A stretch of DNA of 64,000 bases from Triglochin maritima. Lineage: Eukaryota; Streptophyta; Magnoliopsida; Alismatales; Juncaginaceae. This document shows, in pieces, positions 9,448 through 24,200 of the stretch. The translations under genes and the position numbers were made by a program. The notes under the pieces were generated by a model. It had not been told where the DNA came from. It saw only the letters and a program-made list of their open reading frames with translations, and searched no databases. The stretch's first letter is position 1. Each line of letters begins with the position of its first letter. The stretch spans positions 26,743,493 through 26,807,492 of the forward strand of contig OY821793.1 in NCBI GenBank assembly GCA_963682175.1, given 5' to 3'.

Positions 9448-12400
9448 GTGGTTGGGCCGCCTAAAGACCACTTAGAAACTAGGTGTGGGGCTGGCCACAT
9501 GCCACGCGTAGAGCTGGCCCAAGGCCACTCCGTCGCCACCCTGCAGGCCAACACCAAATCGGCTGCGCCTCGAGCATCCGACCTCCAAATCGAGCGTTCT
9601 AACTTGCATTACGTAGACAATTCATCCCTCTATCTGACCCTAAAATTTCAGAGCAAACGCCCAAGTATTCGGGGTCTCTACTCCTCCAAGAAGACGTAGC
9701 TCCCTACCAGCCACGCCCCCACATCATCAGCATTCTTCATCTCATCGCGCCTCGCCCTACATACATCTAAATTGGGCATTCTAAGAGGAGTTACCCATAC
9801 ACTCCTCCTCACTATGTGCTTGGGTGCCCAAATATAGACTAAGGCTCACCTAAGGTCCACTCAGGCCATTGCTTGGCACAAACGATGCGGCAGCTTCCAC
9901 TTTGCCCGCGGGCAACACCCATGGACTTCCAAACGCGTTTTGGAAGCGAATGGGGTAGGCAACAACCGTGGGAACCCAAGCATGGGCACGAGCAACGTCC
10001 CAAAGAACTTTCCCCACGAGAAACCCCCATTCCCTTCCGGACGCGTTCGGAAGTGCACGGGAAGGCAACAACCTTGGGCAACCGAGCACGTCGAAGAGCA
10101 ACGTCCACAGGCACCTTGGTCTTTGCCCACGAGCAACCTCCATTTCATCTACAAGTGCGCTTTCACTGCCAAACGTGTTTTGTAAGAGAATGCCGCAGGC
10201 CACTGCCGCGAGCACACACTAGGCCCTAGCGTGGCGCTGACATGCCAACTATGACAACACTAGGCTAGTGTCCAACGCCCGACCGCCAAATCACTCCGAG
10301 ATGAATGCACCTCGTAGATAACGCGGATGGATATGTGGGGTCCTAAGTTCCATAAACCGTGGTTGGGCCGCCTAAAGACCACTTAGAAACTAGGTGTGGG
10401 GCTGGCCACATGCCACGCGTGGAGCTGGCCCAAGTCCACTCCGTCGCCACCCTGCAGGCCAACACCAAATCGGCTGCGCCTCGAGCATCCGACCTCCAAA
10501 TCGAGCGTTCTAACTTGCATTACGTAGACAATTCATCCCTCTATCTGACCCTAAAATTTAAGAGCAAACGCCCAAGTATTCGGGGTCGCTCCTCCTCCAA
10601 GAAGACGTAGCTCCCTACCAGCCACGCCCCCACATCATCAGCATTCTTCATCTCATCGCGCCTCGCCCTACATACATCTAAATCGGGCATTCTAAGAGGA
10701 GTTACCCATCCACTCCTCCTCACTATGTGCTTGGGTGCCCAAATATAGACTAAGGCTCACCTAAGGTCCACTCAGGCCATTGCTTGGCACAAACGATGCG
10801 GCAGCTTCCACTTTGCCCGCGGGCAACACCCATGGACTTCCAAACGCGTTTTGGAAGCGAATGGGGTAGGCAACAACCGTGGGAACCCAAGCATGGGCAC
10901 GAGCAACGTCCCAAAGAACTTTCCCCACGAGAAACCCCCATTCCCTTCCGGACGCGTTCGGAAGTGCACGGGAAGGCAACAACCTTGGCCAACCGAGCAC
11001 GTCGAAGAGCAACGTCCACAGGCACCTTGGTCTTTGCCCACGAGCAACCTCCATTTCACCTACAAGTGCGCTTTCACTGCCAAACGTGTTTTGGAAGCGA
11101 ATGCCGCAGGCCACTGCCGCGAGCACACACTAGGCCCTAGCGTGGCGCTGACATGCCAACTATGACAACACTAGGCTAGTGTCCATCGCCCGACCGCCAA
11201 ATCACTCCGAGATGAATGCACCTCGTAGATAACGCGGATGGATATGTGGGGTCCTAAGTTCCATAAACCGTGGTTGGGCCGCCTAAAGACCACTTAGAAA
11301 CTAGGTGTGGGGCTGGCCACATGCCACGCGTGGAGCTGGCCCAAGGCCACTCCGTCGCCACCCTGCAGGCCAACACCAAATCGGCTGCGCCTCGAGCATC
11401 CGACCTCCAAATCGAGCGTTCTAACTTGCATTACGTAGACAATTCATCCCTCTATCTGACCCTAAAACTTAAGAGCAAACGCCCAAGTATTCGGGGTCTC
11501 TACTCCTCCAAGAAGACGTAGCTCCCTACCAGCCACGCCCCCACATCATCAGCATTCTTCATCTCATCGCGCCTCGCCCTACATACATCTAAATTGGGCA
11601 TTCTAAGAGGAGTTACCCATCCACTCCTCCTCACTATGTGCTTGGGTGCCCAAATATAGACTAAGGCTCACCTAAGGTCCACTCAGGCCATTGCTTGGCA
11701 CAAACGATGCGGCAGCTTCCACTTTGCCCGCGGGCAACACCCATGGACTTCCAAACGCGTTTTGGAAGCGAATGGGGTAAGCAACAACCGTGGGAACCCA
11801 AGCATGGGCACGAGCAACGTCCCAAAGAACTTTCCCCACGAGAAACCCCCATTCCCTTCCGGACGCGTTCGGAAGTGCACGGGAAGGCAACAACCTTGGG
11901 CAACCGAGCACGTCGAAGAGCAACGTCCACAGGCACCTTGGTCTTTGCCCACGAGCAACCTCCATTTCATCTACAAGTGCGCTTTCACTGCCAAACGTGT
12001 TTTGTAAGAGAATGCCGCAGGCCACTGCCGCGAGCACACACTAGGCCCTAGCGTGGCGCTGACATGCCAACTATGACAACACTAGGCTAGTGTCCAACGC
12101 CCGACCGCCAAATCACTCCGAGATGAATGCACCTCGTAGATAACGCGGATGGATATGTGGGGTCCTAAGTTCCATAAACCGTGGTTGGGCCGCCTAAAGA
12201 CCACTTAGAAACTAGGTGTGGGGCTGGCCACATGCCACGCGTGGAGCTGGCCCAAGTCCACTCCGTCGCCACCCTGCAGGCCAACACCAAATCGGCTGCG
12301 CCTCGAGCATCCGACCTCCAAATCGAGCGTTCTAACTTGCATTACGTAGACAATTCATCCCTCTATCTGACCCTAAAATTTAAGAGCAAACGCCCAAGTA

Positions 12401-14002
12401 TTCGGGGTCGCTCCTCCTCCAAGAAGACGTAGCTCCCTACCAGCCACGCCCCCACATCATCAGCATTCTTCATCTCATCGCGCCTCGCCCTACATACATC
12501 TAAATCGGGCATTCTAAGAGGAGTTACCCATCCACTCCTCCTCACTATGTGCTTGGGTGCCCAAATATAGACTAAGGCTCACCTAAGGTCCACTCAGGCC
12601 ATTGCTTGGCACAAACGATGCGGCAGCTTCCACTTTGCCCGCGGGCAACACCCATGGACTTCCAAACGCGTTTTGGAAGCGAATGGGGTAGGCAACAACC
12701 GTGGGAACCCAAGCATGGGCACGAGCAATGTCCCAAAGAACTTTCCCCACGAGAAACCCCCATTCCCTTCCGGACGCGTTCGGAAGTGCACGGGAAGGCA
12801 ACAACCTTGGCCAACCGAGCACGTCGAAGAGCAACGTCCACAGGCACCTTGGTCTTTGCCCACGAGCAACCTCCATTTCACCTACAAGTGCGCTTTCACT
12901 GCCAAACGTGTTTTGGAAGCGAATGCCGCAGGCCACTGCCGCGAGCACACACTAGGCCCTAGCGTGGCGCTGACATGCCAACTATGACAACACTAGGCTA
13001 GTGTCCATCGCCCGACCGCCAAATCACTCCGAGATGAATGCACCTCGTAGATAACGCGGATGGATATGTGGGGTCCTAAGTTCCATAAACCGTGGTTGGG
13101 CCGCCTAAAGACCACTTAGAAACTAGGTGTGGGGCTGGCCACATGCCACGCGTGGAGCTGGCCCAAGGCCACTCCGTCGCCACCCTGCAGGCCAACACCA
13201 AATCGGCTGCGCCTCGAGCATCCGACCTCCAAATCGAGCGTTCTAACTTGCATTACGTAGACAATTCATCCCTCTATCTGACCCTAAAACTTAAGAGCAA
13301 ACGCCCAAGTATTCGGGGTCGCTTCTCCTCCAAGAAGACGTAGCTCCCTACCAGCCACGCCCCCACATCATCAGCATTCTTCATCTCATCGCGCCTCGCC
13401 CTACATACATCTAAATCGGGCATTCTAAGAGGAGTTACCCATCCACTCCTCCTCACTATGTGCTTGGGTGCCCAAATATAGACTAAGGCTCACCTAAGGT
13501 CCACTCAGGCCATTGCTTGGCACATACGATGCGGCAGCTTCCACTTTGCCCGCGGGCAACACCCATGGACTTCCAAACGCGTTTTGGAAGCGAATGGGGT
13601 AGGCAACAACCGTGCGAACCCAAGCATGGGCACGAGCAACGTCCCAAAGAACTTTCCCCACGAGAAACCCCCATTCCCTTCCGGACGCGTTCGGAAGTGC
13701 ACGGGAAGGCAACAACCTTGGGCAACCGAGCACGTCGAAGAGCAACGTCCACAGGCACCTTGGTCTTTGCCCACGAGCAACCTCCATTTCACCTACAAGT
13801 GCGCTTTCACTGCCAAACGTGATTTGGAAGCGAATGCCGCAGGCCACTGCCGCGAGCACACACTAGGCCCTAGCGTGGCGCTGACATGCCAACTATGACA
13901 ACACTAGGCTAGTGTCCATCGCCCGACCGCCAAATCATTCCGAGATGAATGCACCTCGTAGACAACGCGGATGGATATGTGGGGTCCTAAGTTCCATAAA
14001 CC
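9448..14002 (+). repeat. Dimeric higher-order repeat (M11-M12, M13-M14) plus M15
   Basis: M11 and M13 share TTTTGTAAGAGAATG (about 10181, 12000) and TGTCCAACGCC. M12 and M14 share CAAGTCCACTCC and TTGGCCAACCG. M12 to M15 have AAGAGCAAACG in place of CAGAGC. GAGATGAATGCACC occurs through M11 to M15. The period is 1,822 bp. M15 has private CACATACGATG and CGTGCGAACC. Confidence 0.87.
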
Positions 14003-14913
14003 GAGGTTGGGCCGCCTAAAGACCACTTAGAAACTAGGTGTGGGGCTGGCCACATGCCACGCGTGGAGCTGGCCCAAGGCCACTCCGTCGCCACCCTGCA
14101 GGCCAACACCAAATCGGCTGCGCCTCGAGCATCCGACCTCCAAATCGAGCGTTCTAACTTGCATTACGTAGACGATTCATCCCTCTATCTGACCCTTACA
14201 TTTCAGAGCAAACGCCCAAGTATTCAGGGTCGCGCCTCCTCCAAGAAGACGTAGCTCCCTACCAGCCACGCCCCCACATCATCAGCATTCTTCATCTCAT
14301 CGCGCCTCGCCCTACATACATCTAAATCGGGCATTCTAAGAGGAGTTACCCATCCACTCCTCCTCACTATGTGCTTGGGTGCCCAAATATAGACTAAGGC
14401 TCACCTAAGGTCGACACAGGCCATTGCTTGGGACAAACGATGCGGCAGCTTCCACTTTCCCCGCGGGCAACACCCATGGACTTCCAAACGCGGTTTGGAA
14501 GCGAATGGGGTAGGCAACAACCGTGGGAACCCAAGCATGGGCACGAGCAACGTCCCAAAGAACTTTCCACACGACAAACCCCCATTCCCTTCCGGACGCG
14601 TTCGGAAGTGCACGGGAAGGCAACAACCTTGGGCAACCGAGCACGTCGAAGAGCAACGTCCACATGCACCTTGGTCTTTGCCCACGAGCAACCTCCATTT
14701 GACCTACAAGTGTGCTTTCACTGCCAAAGGTGTTTTGGAAGCGAATGCCGCAGGCCACTGCCGCGAGCACACACTAGGCCCTAGCGTGGCGCTGACATGC
14801 CAACTATGTCAACACTAGGCTAGTGTCCATCGCCCGACCGCCAAATCACTCCGAGATGGGTGCACCTCGTAGATAACGCGGATGGATATGTGGGGTCCTA
14901 AGTTCCATAAACC
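14003..14913 (+). repeat. M16, divergent single monomer
   Basis: The usual GTGGTTGGG reads GAGGTTGGG. It has CTGACCCTTACATTT, ACTTTCCCCGCGGG and AAACGCGGTTTGG. The last two recur only in M24 (from about 21739), eight units downstream. CCACACGACAAAC and GTCCACATGCACC are also unusual. Confidence 0.84.
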
Positions 14914-17646
14914 GTGGTTGGGCCGCCTAAAGACCACTTAGAAATTAGGTGTGGGCCTGGCCACATGCCACGCGTGGAGCTGGCCAAAGGTCACTCCGTC
15001 GCCACCCTGCAGGCCAACACCAAATCGGCTGCGCCTCGAGCATCCGACCTCCAAATCGAGCGTTCTAACTTGCATTACGTAGACAATTCATCCCTCTATG
15101 TGCCCCTAAAATTTCAGAGCAAACTTCCAAGAATTCGGGGTCGCGCCTCCTCCAAGAAGACGTAGCTCCCTACCAGCCACGCCCCCACATCATCAGCATT
15201 CTTCATCTAATCGCGCCTCGCCCTACATACATCTAAATCGGGCATTCTAAGAGGAGTTACCCATCCACTCCTCCTCACTATGTGCTTGGGTGCCCAAATA
15301 TAGACTAAGGCTCACCTAAGGTGCACTCAGGCCATTGCTTGGCACAAACGATGCGGCAGCTTCCACTTTGCCCGCGGGCAACACCCATGGACTTCCAAAC
15401 GCGTTTTGGAAGCGAATGGGGTAGGCAACAACCGTGGGAACCCAAGCATGGGCACAAGCAACGTCCCAAAGAACTTTCCCCACGAGAAACCCCCATTCCC
15501 TTCCGGACGCGTTCGGAAGTGCACGGGAAGGCAACAACCTTGGGCAACCGAGCACGTCGAAGAGCAACGTCCACAGGCACCTTGGTCTTTGCCCACGAGC
15601 AACCTCCATTTCACCTACAAGTGCGCTTTCACTGCCAAACGTGTTTTGGAAGCGAATGCCGCAGGCCACTGCCGGGAGCACACACTAGGCCCTAGCGTGG
15701 CGCTGACATGCCAACTATGACAACACTAGGCTAGTGTCCATCGCCCGACCGCCAAATCACTCCGAGATGGGTGCACCTCGTAGATAACGCGGATGGATAT
15801 GTGGGGTCCTAAGTTCCATAAACCGTGGTTGGGCCGCCTAAAGACCACTTAGAAACTAGGTGTGGGGCTGGCCACATGCCACGCGTGGAGCTGGCCCAAG
15901 GCCACTCCGTCGCCACCCTGCAGGCCAACACCAAATCGGCTGCGCCTCCAGCATCCGACCTCCAAATCGAGCGTTCTAACTTGCATTACGTAGACAATTC
16001 ATCCCTCTATGTGCCCCTAAAATTTCAGAGCAAACTTCCAAGAATTCGGGGTCGCGCCTCCTCCAAGAAGACGTAGCTCCCTACCAGCCACGCCCCCACA
16101 TCATCAGCATTCTTCATCTCATCGCGCCTCGCCCTACATACATCTAAATCGGGCATTCTAAGAGGAGTTACCCATCCACTCCTCCTCACTATGTGCTTGG
16201 GTGCCCAAATATAGACTAAGGCTCACCTAAGGTGCACTCAGGCCATTGCTTGGCACAAACGATGCGGCAGCTTCCACTTTGCCCGCGGGCAACACCCATG
16301 GACTTCCAAACGCGTTTTGGAAGCGAATGGGGTAGGCAACAACCGTGGGAACCCAAGCATGGGCACGAGCAACATCCCAAAGAACTTTCCCCACGAGAAA
16401 CCCCCATTCCCTTCCGGACGCGTTCGGAAGTGCACGGGAAGGCAACAACCTTGGGCAACCGAGCACGTCGAAGAGCAACGTCCACAGGCACCTTGGTCTT
16501 TGCCCACGAGCAACCTCCATTTCACCTACAAGTGCGCTTTCACTGCCAAACGTGTTTTGGAAGCGAATGCCGCAGGCCACTGCCGGGAGCACACACTAGG
16601 CCCTAGCGTGGCGCTGACATGCCAACTATGACAACACTAGGCTAGTGTCCATCGCCCGACCGCCAAATCACTCCGAGATGGGTGCACCTCGTAGATAACG
16701 CGGATGGATATGTGGGGTCCTAAGTTCCATAAACCGTGGTTGGGCCGCCTAAAGACCACTTAGAAACTAGGTGTGGGGCTGGCCACATGCCACGCGTGGA
16801 GCTGGCCCAAGGCCACTCCGTCGCCACCCTGCAGGCCAACACCAAATCGGCTGCGCCTCGAGCATCCGACCTCCAAATCGAGCGTTCTAACTTGCATTAC
16901 GTAGACAATTCATCCCTCTATCTGCCCCTAAAATATCATAGCAAACGCCCAAGAATTCGTGGTCGCGCCTCCTCCAAGAAGACGTAGCTCCCTACCAGCC
17001 ACGCCCCCACATCATCAGCATTCTTCATCTCATCGCGCCTCGCCCTACATACATCTAAATCGGGCATTCTAAGAGGAGTTACCCATCCACTCCTCCTCAC
17101 TATGTGCTTGGGTGCCCAAATATAGACTAAGGCTCACCTAAGGTGCACTCAGGCCATTGCTTGGCACAAACGATGCGGCAGCTTCCACTTTGCCCGCGGG
17201 CAACACCCATGGACTTCCAAACGCGTTTTGGAAGCGAATGGGGTAGGCAACAACCGTGGGAACCCAAGCATGGGCACGAGCAACGTCCCAAAGAACTTTC
17301 CCCACGAGAAACCCCCATTCCCTTCCGGACGCGTTCGGAAGTGCACGGGAAGGCAACAATCTTGGGCAACCGAGCACGTCGAAGAGCAACGTCCACAGGC
17401 ACCTTGGTCTTTGCCCACGAGCAACCTCCATTTCACCTACAAGTGCGCTTTCACTGCCAAACGTGTTTTGGAAGCGAATGCCGCAGGCCACTGCCGGGAG
17501 CACACACTAGGCCCTAGCGTGGCGCTGACATGCCAACTATGACAACACTAGGCTAGTGTCCATCGCCCGACCGCCAAATCACTCCGAGATGGGTGCACCT
17601 CGTAGATAACGCGGATGGATATGTGGGGTCCTAAGTTCCATAAACC
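14914..17646 (+). repeat. M17-M18 pair and M19
   Basis: M17 and M18 share CTATGTGCCCC, AAACTTCCAAGAATTCGG, CTAAGGTGCACTC and CACTGCCGGGAGC. M19 keeps the last two markers but has AAATATCATAGC, shared with M20 and M22. Confidence 0.83.
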
Positions 17647-20600
17647 GTGGTTGGGCCGCCTAAAGACCACTTAGAAACTAGGTGTGGGGCTGGCCACATG
17701 CCACGCGTGGAGCTGGCCCAAGGCCACTCCGTCGCCACCCTGCAGGCCAACACCAAATCGGCTGCGCCTCGAGCATCCGACCTCCAAATCGAGCGTTCTA
17801 ACTTGCATTACGTAGACAATTCATCCCTCTATCTGCCCCTAAAATATCATAGCAAACGCCCAAGAATTCGGGGTCGCGCCTCCTCCAAGAAGACGTAGCT
17901 CCCTACCAGCCACGCCCCCACATCATCAGCATTCTTCATCTCATCGCGCCTCGCCCTACATACATCTAAATCGGGCATTCTAAGAGGAGTTACCCATCCA
18001 CTCCTCCTCACTATGTGCTTGGGTGCCCAAATATAGACTAAGGCTCACCTAAGGTGCACTCAGGCCATTGCTTGGCACAAACGATGCGGCAGCTTCCACT
18101 TTGCCCGCGGGCAACACCCATGGACTTCCAAACGCGTTTTGGAAGCGAATGGGGTAGGCAACAACCGTGGGAACCCAAGCATGGGCACAAGCAACGTCCC
18201 AAAGAACTTTCCCCACGAGAAACCCCCATTCCCTTCCGGACGCGTTCGGAAGTGCACGGGAAGGCAACAACCTTGGGCAACCGAGCACGTCGAAGAGCAA
18301 CGTCCACAGGCACCTTGGTCTTTGCCCACGAGCAACCTCCATTTCACCTACAAGTGCGCTTTCACTGCCAAACGTGTTTTGGAAGCGAATGCCGCACGCC
18401 ACTGCCGGGAGCACACACTAGGCCCTAGCGTGGCGCTGACATGCCAACTATGACAACACTAGGCTAGTGTCCATCGCCTGACCGCCAAATCACTCCGAGA
18501 TGGGTGCACCTCGTAGATAACGCGGATGGATATGTGGGGTCCTAAGTTCCATAAACCGTGGTTGGACCGCCTAAAGACCACTTAGAAACTAGGTGTGGGG
18601 CTGGCCACATGCCACGCGTGGAGCTGGCCCAAGGCCACTCCGTCGCCACCCTGCAGGCCAACACCAAATCGGCTGCGCCTCGAGCATCCGACCTCCAAAT
18701 CGAGCGTTCTAACTTGCATTACGTAGAAAATTCATCCCTCTATCTGAACCTAAAATTTCAGAGCAAACTCCCAAGTATTCTGGGTCGCGCCTCCTCCAAG
18801 AAGACGTAGCTCCCTACCAGCCACGCCCCCACATCATCAGCATTCTTCATCTCATCGCGCCTCGCCCTACATACATCTAAATCGGGCATTCTAAGAGGAG
18901 TTACCCATCCACTCCTCCTCACTATGTGCTCGGGTGCCCAAATATAGACTAAGGCTCACCTAAGGTCCACTCAGGCCATTGCTTGGGACAAACGATGCGG
19001 CAGCTTCCACTTTGCCCGCGGGCAACACCCATGGACTTCCAAACGCGTTTTGGAAGCGAATGGGGTAGGCAACAACCGTGGGAACCCAAGCATGGGCACA
19101 AGCAACGTCCCAAAGAACTTTCCCCACGAGAAACCCCCATTCCCTTCCGGACGCGTTCGGAAGTGCACGGGAAGGCAACAACCTTGGGCAACCGAGCACG
19201 TCGAAGAGCAACGTCCACAGGCACCTTGGTCTTTGCCCACGAGCAACCTCCATTTCACCTACAAGTGCGCTTTCACTGCCAAACGTGTTTTGGAAGCGAA
19301 TGCCGCAGGCCACTGCCGCGAGCACACACTAGGCCCTAGCGTGGCGCTGACATGCCAACTATGACAACACTAGGCTAGTGTCCATCGCCCGACCGCCAAA
19401 TCACTCCGAGATGGGTGCACCTCGTAGATAACGCGGATGGATATGTGGGGTCCTAAGTTCCATAAACCGTGGTTGGGCCGCCTAAAGACCACTTAGAAAC
19501 TAGGTGTGGGGCTGGCCACATGACACGCGTGGAGCTGGCCAAAGGCCACTCCGTCGCCACCCTGCAGGCCAACACCAAATCGGCTGCGCCTCGAGCATCC
19601 GACCTCCAAATCGAGCGTTCTAACTTGCATTACGTAGACAATTCATCCCTCTATCTGCCCCTAAAATATCATAGCAAACGCCCAAGAATTCGGGGTCGCG
19701 CCTCCTCCAAGAAGACGTAGCTCCCTACCAGCCACGCCCCCACATCATCAGCATTCTTCATCTCATCGCGCCTCGCCCTACATACATCTAAATCGGGCAT
19801 TCTAAGAGGAGTTACCCATCCACTCCTCCTCACTATGTGCTTGGGTGCCCAAATATAGACTAAGGCTCACCTAAGGTGCACTCAGGCCATTGCTTGGCAC
19901 AAACGATGCGGCAGCTTCCACTTTGCCCGCGGGCAACACCCATGGACTTCCAAACGCGTTTTGGAAGCGAATGGGGTAGGCAACAACCGTGGGAACCCAA
20001 GCATGGGCACAAGCAACGTCCCAAAGAACTTTCCAAACGAGAAACCCCCATTCCCTTCCGGACGCGTTCGGAAGTGCACGGGAAGGCAACAACCTTGGGC
20101 AACCGAGCACGTCGAAGAGCAACGTCCACAGGCACCTTGGTCTTTGCCCACGAGCAACCTCCATTTCACCTACAAGTGCGCTTTCACTGCCAAACGTGTT
20201 TTGGAAGCGAATGCCGCACGCCACTGCCGGGAGCACACACTAGGCCCTAGCGTGGCGCTGACATGCCAACTATGACAACACTAGGCTAGTGTCCATCGCC
20301 TGACCGCCAAATCACTCCGAGATGGGTGCACCTCGTAGATAACGCGGATGGATATGTGGGGTCCTAAGTTCCATAAACCGTGGTTGGACCGCCTAAAGAC
20401 CACTTAGAAACTAGGTGTGGGGCTGGCCACATGCCACGCGTGGAGCTGGCCCAAGGCCACTCCGTCGCCACCCTGCAGGCCAACACCAAATCGGCTGCGC
20501 CTCGAGCATCCGACCTCCAAATCGAGCGTTCTAACTTGCATTACGTAGAAAATTCATCCCTCTATCTGAACCTAAAATTTCAGAGCAAACTCCCAAGTAT

Positions 20601-21290
20601 TCTGGGTCGCGCCTCCTCCAAGAAGACGTAGCTCCCTACCAGCCACGCCCCCACATCATCAGCATTCTTCATCTCATCGCGCCTCGCCCTACATACATCT
20701 AAATCGGGCATTCTAAGAGGAGTTACCCATCCACTCCTCCTCACTATGTGCTCGGGTGCCCAAATATAGACTAAGGCTCACCTAAGGTCCACTCAGGCCA
20801 TTGCTTGGGACAAACGATGCGGCAGCTTCCACTTTGCCCGCGGGCAACACCCATGGACTTCCAAACGCGTTTTGGAAGCGAATGGGGTAGGCAACAACCG
20901 TGGGAACCCAAGCATGGGCACAAGCAACGTCCCAAAGAACTTTCCCCACGAGAAACCCCCATTCCCTTCCGGACGCGTTCGGAAGTGCACGGGAAGGCAA
21001 CAACCTTGGGCAACCGAGCACATCGAAGAGCAACGTCCACAGGCACCTTGGTCTTTGCCCACGAGCAACCTCCATTTCACCTACAAGTGTGCTTTCACTG
21101 CCAAACGTGTTTTGGAAGCGAATGCCGCAGGCCACTGCCGCGAGCACACACTAGGCCCTATCGTGGCGCTGACATGCCAACTATGACAACACTAGGCTAG
21201 TGTCCATCGCCCGACCGCCAAATCACTCCGAGATGGGTGCACCTCGTAGATAACACGGATGGATATGTGGGGTCCTAAGTTCCATAAACC
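17647..21290 (+). repeat. Dimeric higher-order repeat, two copies (M20-M21, M22-M23)
   Basis: M20 and M22 share AAATATCATAGC, GGCACAAGCAACG, CGCACGCCACTGCCGGG and ATCGCCTGACCG (about 18472, 20294). M21 and M23 share GTTGGACCGCC, CTGAACCTAA and GTATTCTGGG. The period is 1,822 bp. Private changes include ATGACACGCG in M22 (about 19520) and TTCCAAACGAG at about 20032. Confidence 0.9.
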
Positions 21291-24200
21291 GTGGTTGGGC
21301 CGCCTAAAGACCACTTACAAACTAGGTGTGGGGCTGGCCACATGCCACGCGTGGAGCTGGCCCAAGGCCACTCCGTCGCCACCCTGCAGGCCAACACCAA
21401 ATCGGCTGCGCCTCGAGCATCCGACCTCCAAATCGAGCGTTCTAACTTGCATTACGTAGACAATTCATCCCTCTATCTGCCCCTAAATTTCGGAGCAAAT
21501 GCCCAAGTATTCGGGGTCGCGCCTCCTCCAAGAAGACGTAGCTCCCTACCAGCCACGCCCCCACATCATCAGCATTCTTCATCTCATCGCACCTCGCCCT
21601 ACATACATCTAAATCGGGCATTCTAAGAGGAGTTACCCATCCACTCCTCCTCACTATGTGCTTGGGTGCCCAAATATAGACTAAGGCTCACCTAAGGTCC
21701 ACTCAGGCCATTGCTTGGGACAAACGATGCGGCAGCTTCCACTTTCCCCGCGGGCAACACCATGGACTTCCAAACGCGGTTTGGAAGCGAATGGGGTAGG
21801 CAACAACCGTGGGAACCCAAGCATGGGCACGAGCAACGTCCCAAAGAACTTTCCCCACGAGAAACCCCCATTCCCTTCCGGACGCGTTCGGAAGTGCACG
21901 GGAAGGCAACAACCTTGGGCAACCGAGCACGTCAAAGAGCAACGTCCACAGGCACCTTGGTCTTTGCCCACGAGCAACCTCCATTTCACCTACAAGTGTG
22001 CTTTCACTGCCAAACGTGTTTTGGAAGCGAATGCCGCAGGCCACTGCCGCGAGCACACACTAGGCCCTATCGTGGCGCTGACATGCCAACTATGACAACA
22101 CTAGGCTAGTGTCCATCGCCCGACCGCCAAATCACTCCGAGATGGGTGCACCTCGTAGATAACGCGGATGGATATGTGGGGTCCTAAGTTCCATAAACCG
22201 TGGTTGGGCCGCCTAAAGACCACTTAGAAAGTAGGTGTGGGGCTGGCCACATGCCACGCGTGGAGCTGGCCAAAGGTCACTCCATCGCCACCCTGCAGGC
22301 CAACACCAAATCGGCTGCGCCTCGAGCATCCGACCTCCAAATCGAGCGTTCTAACTTGCATTACGTAGAAATGCATCCCTCTATCTGCCACTAAAATTTC
22401 AGAGCAAACGCCCAAGAATTCGGGGTCGCGCCTCCTCCAAGAAGACGTAGCTCCCTACCAGCCACGCCCCCACATCATCAGCATTCTTCATCTCATCGCG
22501 CCTCACCGTACATACATCTAAATCGGGCATTCTAAGAGGAGTTACCCATCCACTCCTCCTCACTATGTGCTTGGGTGCCCAAATATAGACTAAGGCTCAC
22601 CTAAGGTCCACTCAGGCCATTGCTTGGCACAAACGATGCGGCAGCTTCCACTTTGCCCGCGGGCAACACCCATGGACTTCCAAACGCGTTTTGGAAGCGA
22701 ATGGGGTAGGCAACAACCGTGGGAACCCAAGCATGGGCACGAGCAACGTCCCAAAGAACTTTCCCCACGAGAAACCCCCATTCCCTTCTGGACCAGTTCG
22801 GAAGTGCACGGGAAGGCAACAACCTTGGGCAACCGAGCACGTCGAAGAGCAACGTCCACAGGCACCTTGGTCTTTGCCCACGAGCAACCTCCATTTCAAC
22901 TACAAGTGCGCTTTCACTGCCAAACGTGTTTTGGAAGCGAATGCCGCACGCCACTGCCTGGAGCACACACTAGGCCCTAGCGTGGCGCTGACATGCCAAC
23001 TATGACAACACTAGGCTAGTGTCCATCGCCCGACCGCCAAATCACTCCGAGATGGGTGCACCTCGTAGATAACGCGGATGGATATGTGGGGTCCTAAGTT
23101 CCATAAACCGTGGTTGGGCCGCCTAAAGACCACTTACAAACTAGGTGTGGGGCTGGCCACATGCCACGCGTGGAGCTGGCCCAAGGCCACTCCGTCGCCA
23201 CCCTGCAGGCCAACACCAAATCGGCTGCGCCTCGAGCATCCGACCTCCAAATCGAGCGTTCTAACTTGCATTACGTAGACAATTCATCCCTCTATCTGAC
23301 CCTAAAATTTCAGAGCAAACGCCCAAGTATTCGGGGTCGCGCCTCCTCCAAGAAGACGTAGCTCCCTACCAGCCACGCCTCCACATCATCAGCATTCTTC
23401 ATCTCATCGCGCCTCGCCGTACATACATCTAAATCTGGCATTCTAAGAGGAGTTACCCATCCACTCCTCCTCACTATGTGCTCGGGTGCCCAAATATAGA
23501 CTAAGGCTCACCTAAGGTCCACTCAGGCCATTGCTTGGCACAAACAATGCGGCAGCTTCCACTTTGCCCGCGGGCAACACCCATGGACTTCCAAACGCGT
23601 TTTGGAAGCGAATGGGGTAGGCAACAACCGTGGGAACCCAAGCATGGGCACGAGCAACATCCCAAAGAACTTTCCCCACGAGAAACCCCCATTCCCTTCC
23701 TGACCCGTTCGGAAGTGCACGGGAAGGCAACAACCTTGGGCAACCGAGCACGTCGAAGAGCAACGTCCACAGGCACCTTGGTCTTTGCCCACGAGCAACC
23801 TCCATTTCACCTACAAGTGCGCTTTCACTGCCAAACGTGTTTTGGAAGCGAATGCCGCACGCCACTGCCGCGAGCACACACTACGCCCTAGCGTGGCGCT
23901 GACATGCCAACTATGACAACACTAGGCTAGTGTCCATCGCCCGACCGCCAAATCACTCCGAGATGGGTGCACCTCGTAGATAACGCGGATGGATATGTGG
24001 GGTCCTAAGTTCCATAAACCGTGGTTGGGCCGCCTAAAGACCACTTAGAAAGTAGGTGTGGGGCTGGCCACATGCCACGCGTGGAGCTGGCCAAAGGTCA
24101 CTCCGTCGCCACCCTGCAGGCCAACACCAAATCGGCTTCGCCTCGAGCATCCGACCTCCAAATCGAGCGTTCGAGCTTGCATTACGTAGAAAATGCATCC

